From Planctomycetota bacterium (lineage in GTDB: Bacteria > Planctomycetota > Phycisphaerae > UBA1845): DNA of 5,844 bases. The notes beneath the pieces were generated by a model. It did no database searches and had not been told where the DNA came from. It saw only the letters and a program-made list of their open reading frames with translations. Location: positions 1 to 5,844 of the forward strand of contig JADFHG010000260.1 in NCBI GenBank assembly GCA_022567365.1, read 5' to 3'. Below are positions 1 to 5,299 of the stretch, piece by piece. The position numbers were made by a program, and so were the translations under genes. Numbering within the stretch: position 1 is the stretch's first letter; each line of letters opens with the position of its first letter.

Positions 1-266
1 TTGGAGCTCCTCACAGCCGGTTGATCAAATGCAAGGCCTATGGTGTCCGGAATACATGGCTATACTGTAGGTCCAGTCCTGCCGGTAACGGTTCTTCGCA
101 GGCACCGCGTGCAGGGACATTAGCCTGGAACGGGAGTAGGTGCAACGGACTGGTTCTGCAGTGTGGGCCGTCTGTTTCTGACTCGGGTAAATCGCGCGAA
201 CTGACCGGGATCACGAGCATCCGTGACACGTTGACGGGAGACGGAGATTACTGGCATCCGCAACAT
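1..266. other. Left-edge region with no supportable gene
   Basis: The plus-strand frame starting at base 3 stays open from the window edge to a TGA just inside the REP-like repeat at 267-290. Its translation has no recognisable motif, no regular hydrophobic pattern and no clear start. The minus-strand frames give only short Arg/Pro/Ser-rich peptides. I saw no tRNA cloverleaf and no convincing promoter. It is best treated as intergenic DNA, although the tail of a plus-strand gene entering from the left cannot be excluded. Confidence 0.4.
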
Positions 267-308
267 CGCGCGGGCTGAAGCCCGCGGCTCGGGTGAGGAT
301 CATAGTTG
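267..308 (+). repeat. REP-like palindromic repeat, copy 1 (core 267-290)
   Basis: The 24-bp core carries a perfect 7-bp stem, CGCGGGC / GCCCGCG, around a TGAA loop, followed by GCTC. The same core recurs at 1588-1611, 3528-3551 (inverted) and 3594-3617. Similarity to the copy at 1588 continues past the core into a tail ending ATCATAGT, with 4 mismatches over 42 bp. It lies about 90 bp beyond the stop of the 251-aa gene, in its 3' flank. It has no T-tract, so it is not a standard terminator. Short intergenic palindromes of this kind are typical of REP sequences mobilised by RAYT (TnpA-REP) transposases; no such transposase is in the window. Confidence 0.75.
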
Positions 309-378
309 CGGGGATTGCCCATGCCACCCGGTTGTTCAAAATGCAATCGGGGCGCTACGCGCTGCCGCCAAGAATGCG

Positions 379-1134
379 CTAGGGTCTGCTGGCGATGGCG
401 GCGGCTAGGGGGTTGACGAACAGGGGTACTACTTTTTCGGCGGCGAGTTCGTCCGCGTGATCGAAGAGCGTACTCAACACGTCGGTCAGCGTTGGGGGCG
501 GCTCGACGCTCCAATAGCGGCGCACCGTTAGGAACACGCTGATGGGTTGCAATTCGTAGGAACCGCTTCGCACCTCGAAGGTGTTGGTTCGGGATTTGAC
601 TTCGACGTAGGCCTGGAGATCGCACTCGGGGGTAAGCGAGACGCCGAAGTAGGGCTGGGCGTCGATCACGCTGTGGGCGTGGTCGCCGAACAGGAATCCC
701 ATACCGGCGTGTTCACCCAGGATCGTCTCGGCGACGAGTTGGTCGTGGTTGCCTTGATATTCCAACTCGAATCCATATGTAAGCTCGAGATGGTCGAAGT
801 CGATATCGCTGAACGTCAGGTAGTAGGGGGCTTGGGTGAGCACGACTTCGCCGAAGCGGCGGACCGCGTCGATGTCCGGCGGGCCGTAGTGCCCGAAGCG
901 GAGGCTCGAAGGGTCGAGCCGGAGCCAACGGCGGCTTTCGTCCTCGGCGCGATCCTCCTCGATGACCAAGGTGCCGCCGTCGCGCAGCCGCAATTTGGTC
1001 AGCGTGGGAAACTCCTTGCGGATTCGATCGAAGAAGCCCAGCACCGTATCACGTTCGGGGGCCATCTCCAGCTTGACAAAAAGCCGGCTGCTGATTGAAA
1101 AGCCGTCACAGACCGCACCCAAGCCGTCGTTCAT
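379..1134 (-). CDS. Conserved-looking protein of unknown function, 251 aa
   Basis: I do not recognise the family. The protein is soluble-looking, with no signal peptide or membrane segment. It alternates beta-type segments (FSISSRLFVKLEM at residues 12-24, WLRLDPSSLRFG at 70-81, LELTYGFELEY at 116-126, ELQPISVFLTVRRYW at 194-208) with amphipathic helices (30-41, 88-100, and 216 to the end). Acidic residues are frequent in the middle. The start is placed at ATG 1134 because GAGG lies 9 nt upstream of it and a sigma-70-like promoter (-10 at 1178-1183, -35 at 1201-1206) lies just upstream. The longer frame starting at TTG 1206 would begin on the -35 box. Composition looks coding throughout and the plus-strand frame opposite is a shadow. 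It is 539 bp from the zinc-ribbon gene and appears to be transcribed alone. The general shape suggests a mixed alpha/beta fold of the TIGR04255 kind, but that is only an impression. Confidence 0.8.
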   Translation of the reverse strand: MNDGLGAVCDGFSISSRLFVKLEMAPERDTVLGFFDRIRKEFPTLTKLRLRDGGTLVIEEDRAEDESRRWLRLDPSSLRFGHYGPPDIDAVRRFGEVVLTQAPYYLTFSDIDFDHLELTYGFELEYQGNHDQLVAETILGEHAGMGFLFGDHAHSVIDAQPYFGVSLTPECDLQAYVEVKSRTNTFEVRSGSYELQPISVFLTVRRYWSVEPPPTLTDVLSTLFDHADELAAEKVVPLFVNPLAAAIASRP

Positions 1135-1177
1135 CGTCTGGATCCTCGCAGTTCGGAAAACCGAAACAGGCCACGCT
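1123..1177 (-). promoter_or_regulatory. Short leader and ribosome-binding site deciding the start at 1134
   Basis: On the minus strand GCGAGGATCCAGACG precedes ATG 1134, giving a GAGG Shine-Dalgarno core with a 9-nt spacer. This is what favours the internal ATG over the upstream TTG at 1206. Confidence 0.45.
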
Positions 1178-1206
1178 ATTATTGATCGGGGTGGTGGATA
1201 GTTCAA
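1178..1206 (-). promoter_or_regulatory. Candidate sigma-70-type promoter of the 251-aa gene
   Basis: Read on the minus strand, TTGAAC (complement of 1201-1206) and AATAAT (complement of 1178-1183) are separated by exactly 17 bp. The -10 box matches TATAAT at 5 of 6 positions and the -35 box matches TTGACA at 4 of 6. Transcription would start near 1171, leaving a leader of about 37 nt with a GAGG ribosome-binding site before ATG 1134. This is a sequence match only; similar boxes occur by chance. Confidence 0.4.
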
Positions 1207-1417
1207 GGCCCGTCAGTCGGCTCGAGAGTGTGAAGGACAGTTTGGGCGGACGATTCAATTCGGAGGGCGGGGCTCCCGCCGTGTCCAAGCTCCCATCGAG
1301 TCGATCTCTGGAAAGCCGCCCGAGCGGAAACCGAACGCCATGCACCGGTTGGTGATGTGGGTGATATCTCTCGGAGCGCCTTATCCAAGGATGACGCCCG
1401 GCTCGGCGGGAGCCTTG

Positions 1418-1490
1418 CCGTCCCCGTCTCGCCGTCTCGCGTCGCCGTCCGCGTCTCGTCTCGTCATCTTGTCTCGCCTCGCCGTCCCGG
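1418..1490. repeat. Low-complexity GTCTCGC-rich tract
   Basis: The plus strand is built of degenerate repetitions of a roughly 8-bp unit, CGTCTCGC or CGTCGCCG, for about 70 bp with almost no A. The period is imperfect and no copy number can be fixed by eye. It lies between the 251-aa gene and the zinc-ribbon gene. Reading frames through it yield Arg/Asp/Ala-rich peptides that look like translated repeat rather than protein. It is probably a decayed simple-sequence repeat. Confidence 0.5.
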
Positions 1491-1587
1491 TGGATTCGCG
1501 GATTCCATACTGACGGCGCATCAGAGCACTTGCCGATTTCGTATCCCGGATCCACCGACATGCGCAACGCATCGAGCGGCGAGAGAT

Positions 1588-1629
1588 CGCGCGGGCTGAA
1601 GCCCGCGGCTCGGAGGAGAATCATAGTCG
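1588..1629 (+). repeat. REP-like palindromic repeat, copy 2 (core 1588-1611)
   Basis: The 24-bp core is identical to copy 1 at 267-290, including the 7-bp stem and TGAA loop. The downstream tail ending ATCATAGT is shared as well, with 4 differences in 42 bp overall. It lies about 45 bp beyond the stop of the zinc-ribbon gene, again in the 3' flank of a minus-strand gene. Confidence 0.75.
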
Positions 1630-1673
1630 TAGGACATATGAAACACTGCACTAGGCGGTGGCGCGGCGGCCAG

Positions 1674-1889
1674 TCAGAGCCGGCCTCGGTCGCGCTGCCG
1701 TCGTGCCAACCGCCGAAGGATGTGCTCCGGAGTCGGCTGATGCCCGGGTCCGCGCGGTTCTCGCGGCTGGCGGGGGTCCGGCTTATAGGTCTCGGCGCAT
1801 TGCCGGCACCGCCGGGCGGCGTCCTTTTCGACGGCGGCGACGACCGCGGGAAAACCGCAGTGCGGACATTGTACGTATAGCGGTAGCAT
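1674..1889 (-). CDS. Small zinc-ribbon protein, 71 aa
   Basis: The reading frame starts at ATG 1889 behind a GGGGGA tract about 5 nt upstream. Residues 8-11 (CPHC) and 28-31 (CRQC) form a C-X2-C-X16-C-X2-C pattern, the usual four-cysteine zinc ribbon that folds as two knuckles. A Pro/Arg-rich linker follows, then a basic C-terminal helix (about residues 55-71, with many Arg), which could contact nucleic acid or an acidic partner. GC is concentrated at third codon positions, as expected for coding DNA of this composition. The same frame runs open further upstream, but that part is Arg/Cys-rich with no sense and overlaps the protease gene, so the internal ATG is preferred. The gene is 196 bp downstream of the protease stop, on the same strand. 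Function is unknown: small zinc ribbons act in transcription, translation or protein contacts. Confidence 0.6.
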   Translation of the reverse strand: MLPLYVQCPHCGFPAVVAAVEKDAARRCRQCAETYKPDPRQPREPRGPGHQPTPEHILRRLARRQRDRGRL

Positions 1890-2055
1890 TCGATTCCCCC
1901 GAGCCGGCCCATCGCGGCGCGGACACGTCCCCGCGCGTCCACGAATCACCCCGTTCGCGATCCAAGGTGGGGCACCGCAGCCACGTCGCCTCCCCAGGCG
2001 GCAGCGGTGCGCGATCGCTTGGATATTCAAACACCGACCGTTGTGCGCGAACGCG

Positions 2056-2081
2056 CCGGGGCGCCGTTGTGGCGGCCCCGG
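2056..2081 (-). terminator. Strong GC hairpin just past the 369-aa protease stop
   Basis: Bases 2056-2065 pair with 2071-2081 in ten G-C pairs with a single bulged G at 2074 and a GTTGT loop. The hairpin begins 5 nt after the stop codon of the protease (minus strand). No T-tract follows on the minus strand, so it may be a 3'-end stabiliser or a non-canonical terminator rather than a classic intrinsic one. Confidence 0.4.
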
Positions 2082-2085
2082 GTCG

Positions 2086-3195
2086 CTACGTTCGCGGACC
2101 CACGGTCTCAAACAGCAACAGCGCGGCGTCCTGCACACCGATCGGCATGACATCGGTGGAGAGCGGGGCCTCGATGAACTCCTGGTCCCGCAGGAACGCA
2201 TCGGCGGCGGATCGATCGTCCATCAGGGCGTCGTCATCCGCGACGTGGTTGAGGCCCAAGAGATGGCCCGCCTCGTGCGATGCGACGTTTCCGATGGCGA
2301 TCGCCATTTGCCCTGCCGTTGGGGTCGTGCTGAACAGGTTCGTGGTGAACGATTCCGCGAAGATGATGGCGTCGTCGCAGAACTCGGCGTTGTAGAGATC
2401 GACACCCTCCGCCTGCCCAAACGCGCGTGCGTCAAACCCGCCGAAGAAGATCGTGGAGACGGGTGCGTCGTTTTCCGGTAGTGGGTCGTCGGTGGTGACG
2501 ATGGTCACGTCGAAGCGACTGAAGTTCTGCTCCATGGTCTCGCGGATGCCGCGTTTCAACTCATCGGTCTTGCCGGCGTATACGGACGCGATTCGCTCGC
2601 CGGAGAATGGTTCGACGGAAAACTCGCCGAGCACGGGCGACTCCACGTTGCCGCCGTCAAAGTCGAGCAGTATCGTCTGACCAACGGCCGGCGGAACGAT
2701 CGAGCCGGGGCGATGTTGGATCGTGATCGAGTAGGTGCCGGTCTCGCGAAATTTCTCGGCAAACGCGGAATGGGTCACGACCAGGAAGTACGCATCCGAG
2801 CCATGGCGAAGCGTGATGTCCGCAAAGGCGTCGAGGTCGAAGGGCGCTCGGTCGTCGTTCGCGAACACAAGGCGCTGGTCTGCGTCAAAGATGCCGATGG
2901 AAACGTCGAGTGGGGAACTTCCCGTGTCGGCGTCGATCGTGAGTCTGTCGCCCGCCGACATCGGTCCGAGGAGGAAAGGGTCGAGATCGCCCTTTCGACC
3001 GACGGACCCCTCGATGACTCCGAGCCCGTCCACGTTGAATTGTGCCACGGTGGCGGAAAGAAACGGATCCGTTTTCGGTTGTCCGTCGCCCGCGGGAACG
3101 CTGGCGTTGCCGCAGCTCCAGGTGCACGAACCGAGGATGATCCCCGTACACGTCAGCGGTACGAACGTCCGGCGGTAGCGAAACGGGTTATTCAT
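2086..3195 (-). CDS. Matrixin-like zinc metalloprotease lipoprotein with PPC-like domain, 369 aa
   Basis: Predicted secreted zinc peptidase anchored to a membrane by lipid. The N-terminus has a basic stretch (RYRR, residues 6-9), a hydrophobic core and a lipobox LGSC ending at Cys24, so signal peptidase II processing is likely. Residues about 52-161 form an all-beta module with the look of a bacterial pre-peptidase C-terminal (PPC) domain: it has the alternation FDADQRLVFANDD, then a closing GTYSITIQ. Residues about 171-366 are the catalytic domain: ILLDFDGG, FDVTI (228-232), EGVDLYNA (263-270), the zinc site HEAGHLLGLNH (307-317; His307, His311 and His317 as ligands, Glu308 as general base) and a Met-turn ALMD with Met325 eight residues after the third His, the spacing of matrixins. 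Start ATG 3195 is chosen for the signal peptide; no strong Shine-Dalgarno is visible. The frame stays open up to GTG 3525, but that extension would bury the signal peptide. It is a paralogue of the upstream gene at 3934-5214. Substrate unknown. Confidence 0.88.
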   Translation of the reverse strand: MNNPFRYRRTFVPLTCTGIILGSCTWSCGNASVPAGDGQPKTDPFLSATVAQFNVDGLGVIEGSVGRKGDLDPFLLGPMSAGDRLTIDADTGSSPLDVSIGIFDADQRLVFANDDRAPFDLDAFADITLRHGSDAYFLVVTHSAFAEKFRETGTYSITIQHRPGSIVPPAVGQTILLDFDGGNVESPVLGEFSVEPFSGERIASVYAGKTDELKRGIRETMEQNFSRFDVTIVTTDDPLPENDAPVSTIFFGGFDARAFGQAEGVDLYNAEFCDDAIIFAESFTTNLFSTTPTAGQMAIAIGNVASHEAGHLLGLNHVADDDALMDDRSAADAFLRDQEFIEAPLSTDVMPIGVQDAALLLFETVGPRT

Positions 3196-3389
3196 GATCG
3201 GTGCGAATGACCCCGGGAAACCCGTGCGATGCACGCAATCGCCGTGCAAGACGGTGCAGGCGGGACGCTGCCGGCCGTCGCACAGTCGACTTCGCTCGAC
3301 CATTCCGCGATCGGGTTCGCGCGACGGATCGCACACCGTGTCGCGAAACGGCGACGGGGCGTACACGACGAACCCGCCCACGTACATCA

Positions 3390-3419
3390 ATGGTATGTCC
3401 CACGGTGAGTTTCCGTCAA
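3390..3419 (-). promoter_or_regulatory. Weak candidate promoter upstream of the 369-aa protease
   Basis: On the minus strand TTGACG (complement of 3414-3419; 5 of 6 to consensus) is followed after 18 bp by TACCAT (complement of 3390-3395; 4 of 6). This would give a leader of about 190 nt before ATG 3195. It is the best match seen in the gap, but a chance occurrence is quite possible. Confidence 0.22.
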
Positions 3420-3527
3420 GGTGGTGTTCTTTGTCGGGTTTGCACATCGTCATCGCCGGTTTGGGCATTGGTGGTCGTGCCCCGCCCCCGTGTGTGTCGT
3501 TAATCCCGCCGCTGTCGGTTTCCACCG

Positions 3528-3551
3528 GAGCCGCGGGGTTCAGCCCGCGCG
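3528..3551 (-). repeat. REP-like palindromic repeat, copy 3 (inverted)
   Basis: Read on the minus strand this is the same 24-bp core as copy 1 with one difference: G to C at core position 14 (plus-strand base 3538). The innermost pair is lost, leaving a 6-bp stem CGCGGG / CCCGCG with a 6-nt loop. It faces copy 4 at 3594-3617. Confidence 0.72.
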
Positions 3552-3593
3552 GTGCAACGTACCTGGTGCAACGCTTCGTCTAGTGCGAACAAC

Positions 3594-3617
3594 CGCGCAG
3601 GCTGAAGCCTGCGGCTC
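3594..3617 (+). repeat. REP-like palindromic repeat, copy 4, with compensatory stem change
   Basis: The core matches copy 1 except at two positions: base 3599 is A instead of G and base 3610 is T instead of C. These two bases pair with each other in the stem, so the 7-bp stem is intact (CGCAGGC / GCCTGCG) around the same TGAA loop. Confidence 0.75.
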
Positions 3618-3688
3618 AGATCGTCGTGAAACTCGCGAAACACGGCACGCATGGCCGATTGCATGGCTCGCGATTGCCCGCACTCTAA

Positions 3689-3805
3689 CAGCCTGTTGAA
3701 GAACTCCTGGTAGCGTCCGCCCCCTGTGGCGGACGTGGCTGTTGAGACCGCTATCGCCGTTCTACGGCCGCCACGGGGGGCGGCCGCTACTTTTTCAACA
3801 GGCTG
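3689..3805. mobile_element. 117-bp MITE-like element flanked by CTAA direct repeats
   Basis: The ends are inverted repeats: CAGCCTGTTGAAGAA (3689-3703) and, read from the right end, CAGCCTGTTGAAAAA (3805-3791). Each arm continues TAGCG(T/G)CCGCC and carries an 8-bp perfect hairpin with a 6-nt loop: CGTCCGCC / GGCGGACG at 3714-3735 on the left and CGGCCGCC / GGCGGCCG at 3765-3786 on the right. The whole element is a near-palindrome with a short unique centre; the left arm has 6 extra bases at about 3704-3710. CTAA directly flanks both ends (3685-3688 and 3806-3809), consistent with a 4-bp target duplication such as the YTAR sites of IS5-group elements. It has no coding capacity, so it would be a non-autonomous element needing a transposase encoded elsewhere. 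Confidence 0.7.
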
Positions 3806-3933
3806 CTAAGCATGACGAATGCAATTGCTGCCAATGTACCGTCAACCCAAACACTGCGCGATGCCGCCCAATCGGCAGCGGACACAGCCAAATGGCCGGC
3901 CACGATGTTTGTTCACGCCACCAACGCACGCGG

Positions 3934-5214
3934 TCAACGGTCGTTTTGACCAAGTGAACAAGATCCCAGGATCAGTTGCAGGCGCGCCGGCGGACCGTCG
4001 TCATCGAAAATCAAACGCTGAGCGGAATTCATGTGTGATCGAGATTGTTCATGCACGAATTCCGCGTCTCCGCCGGTGGCATCGAGCAGGGCTTGGGCGG
4101 CGTCCTGCGCTCCAATCGGGAAGACCGCCGAGTTGATCGGCGAACGAACGAACGCCTGATCGGCCATGAGCTGCCGAAGGCTCGCGGTGACGTCCATGAT
4201 CCCGATCGCGTCAGTCGTGTGGACGAGGCCGAGCAGGTGGCCGATCTCGTGACTGGCGACGTTGGTGATCGCCCGCGCGATCTGCTCGTGCGTCGGGTCG
4301 AGGGCGAGAAACGCCGCGAAGGTGTCCGTGAAGACGATCGCCTCCTGGGAATCGGCCGCGTTGAATTCGTCCACACCCTCGGCGACGCCCAGCAACGCGC
4401 TGTCGTAGGTGCCGAAGTGTATCAGCGTGTCACCAGGCTCCGCGACGCTGCCTTCGCTCGTTGTTCGGATGGTCACGTCGAATCCGGCGAAGTCCTCGCG
4501 CACACCCGCGACGATTGCGGCGACGATTGCGTCGGTTTGCTGCGCGAACTCATCCGAAATGGACGCTCCATCGAATACCGGCACGTCGACTTTGGGGCGA
4601 CCGCCGAACCCAACGTCGTTAGCGCCTGCGAAGTTGAGCAGGATCGCGTCGGGTGTGGGAGACGGTATCGTTTCGCCGGGCGTCATCGAGGCGACCAACG
4701 CGTATTCGCCGAATGAGCTGAATCCGGGCGTGCCGGCGACGGCCACATGGCACGATTCGGCGGCGCGGCGGATGACGACGTCGATGAACGGATCGGTTCG
4801 TCCGAGATAGACGTTGCGATGATCGTTGATCAACACGCTCGCGCCGGTTTCATCAAACAGCACGATGGTTCCGTAGAGGTCCGCATCGATGACCAGATCG
4901 ACGACGACACGATCACCGGGGCGCACGCTCCCGAGGTCGTATACATCGATGTCGGCCGGCCCGTCGATGTTGCCGTATATGAGGCGGTCTCCGCCCGCGA
5001 GGTCAACCGACTCGGCGGATTCGAGCAGGTCGTTGTTCGCGGCTTCGACAAAGGTCGATTCGGCATCGAGGTCCAGGGTGTTGAGGCCCATGGTTGGGCG
5101 AGATGTATCGGGGCTTTGTGTCCCCAATATGTCGCCACAGCCGCTCGACCAGAGCGCACATGGAACCAGATAGGCAATGACAATCGTTTTTCGGGTCAAT
5201 CTCCAGGCGCACAC
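3934..5214 (-). CDS. Matrixin-like zinc metalloprotease lipoprotein with PPC-like domain, 426 aa
   Basis: Predicted secreted, lipid-anchored zinc peptidase. A basic start (RLTRK, residues 5-9) precedes a hydrophobic segment and the lipobox-like SSGC ending at Cys26. Residues about 65-177 form a PPC-like beta domain (GDRLIYGNID, DVYDLGSVRPGD, closing GEYALVA). Residues about 188-380 are catalytic: ILLNFAG, FDVTI (245-249), EGVDEFNA (279-286), zinc site HEIGHLLGLVH (322-332) with Glu323 as general base, and Met-turn GIMD with Met340 eight residues after the third His. It aligns along its length with the 369-aa protease downstream, ending in the shared PIGxQDAA (366-373). Then comes a 45-residue tail absent from the paralogue. 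The start codon is GTG 5214, with a G-rich tract about 8 nt upstream. TTG 5199 (421 aa) gives an equally good signal peptide, but its GGAG sits too close. An in-frame TGA lies about 45 nt upstream of GTG. Substrate and partners unknown. Confidence 0.87.
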   Translation of the reverse strand: MCAWRLTRKTIVIAYLVPCALWSSGCGDILGTQSPDTSRPTMGLNTLDLDAESTFVEAANNDLLESAESVDLAGGDRLIYGNIDGPADIDVYDLGSVRPGDRVVVDLVIDADLYGTIVLFDETGASVLINDHRNVYLGRTDPFIDVVIRRAAESCHVAVAGTPGFSSFGEYALVASMTPGETIPSPTPDAILLNFAGANDVGFGGRPKVDVPVFDGASISDEFAQQTDAIVAAIVAGVREDFAGFDVTIRTTSEGSVAEPGDTLIHFGTYDSALLGVAEGVDEFNAADSQEAIVFTDTFAAFLALDPTHEQIARAITNVASHEIGHLLGLVHTTDAIGIMDVTASLRQLMADQAFVRSPINSAVFPIGAQDAAQALLDATGGDAEFVHEQSRSHMNSAQRLIFDDDGPPARLQLILGSCSLGQNDR

Positions 5215-5299
5215 GCTTCTTACCCCCCAGCAAGTGCGGCTGCCGTCGATTCTCGGTCACCTCCTCATGGATGACGTCGTCGGCAACGGGTAATCGTGC
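5215..5299. other. Upstream flank of the 426-aa protease
   Basis: On the minus strand this is the immediate upstream region of GTG 5214. It contains a G-run (complement of 5223-5228) that could act as a weak ribosome-binding site. No convincing -10/-35 pair is seen. A perfect AGGAGG (complement of 5260-5265) is too far from the start to serve it and is not followed by a plausible reading frame. Confidence 0.3.

Larger units (their letters stand above)
1207..1673. other. Intergenic region between the 251-aa and zinc-ribbon genes
   Basis: The stretch holds the low-complexity tract at 1418-1490 and REP-like copy 2 at 1588-1629, next to the promoter at its left edge. A long minus-strand frame crosses it, but its translation is Arg/Pro-rich and has no domain, and it runs through the repeats and out of frame with both neighbouring genes. 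I see no credible gene in it. Confidence 0.5.
3528..3617. repeat. REPIN-like pair of inverted REP-like repeats
   Basis: Copies 3 and 4 lie in inverted orientation 42 bp apart, so the 90-bp unit can fold into one large cruciform: both outer ends read GAGCCGC / GCGGCTC. Two inverted REPs with a short spacer are the form called a REPIN or BIME, the unit thought to be moved by RAYT transposases. Inside the spacer region the 9-mer GGTGCAACG is directly repeated at 3551-3559 and 3565-3573. Confidence 0.55.
3196..3933. other. 738-bp intergenic region between the two proteases
   Basis: The gap contains an inverted pair of REP-like repeats (3528-3617), a 117-bp MITE-like element (3689-3805) and a weak promoter match. 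On the minus strand the first 330 bp are an open continuation of the downstream protease frame, without recognisable domain content. Between 3806 and 3933 I see only the 10-bp palindrome TGGCCGGCCA and no gene. The gap has clearly collected small mobile repeats. Confidence 0.5.

Noticed and set aside
267..290. REP-like hairpin as the intrinsic terminator of the 251-aa gene
   Set aside because: No T-run follows on the minus strand, and the same palindrome occurs in positions where it could not end a gene.
547..1098. Plus-strand 183-codon open frame opposite the 251-aa gene
   Set aside because: It lies wholly antisense to a frame with better composition, a promoter and a ribosome-binding site. 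Its Val/Glu/Gly-rich translation is the typical mirror of a GC-rich gene.
1106..1942. Minus-strand 278-codon frame bridging the 251-aa and zinc-ribbon genes
   Set aside because: It runs through the low-complexity tract and a REP-like repeat, is Arg/Pro/Ser-rich, overlaps both neighbours in other frames and shows no domain.
1658..2481. Plus-strand frames opposite the zinc-ribbon gene and protease C-terminus
   Set aside because: They are antisense shadows with Arg/Ala/Ser-rich translations and no motif; the minus-strand frames carry the zinc-binding signatures.
267..3617. Regularly repeated palindromes as a CRISPR array
   Set aside because: The four copies are hundreds of bases apart, in both orientations and without spacers of uniform length, and no cas gene is present.
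5257..5268. Perfect AGGAGG on the minus strand as a ribosome-binding site
   Set aside because: No start codon follows at a usable distance in a frame that makes sense. It is about 45 nt upstream of GTG 5214 and followed by an in-frame TGA relative to that gene.
4045..5274. Long plus-strand frames opposite the 426-aa protease
   Set aside because: They are mirror frames of a gene with intact signal peptide, zinc site and Met-turn, and have no start signals or domains of their own.
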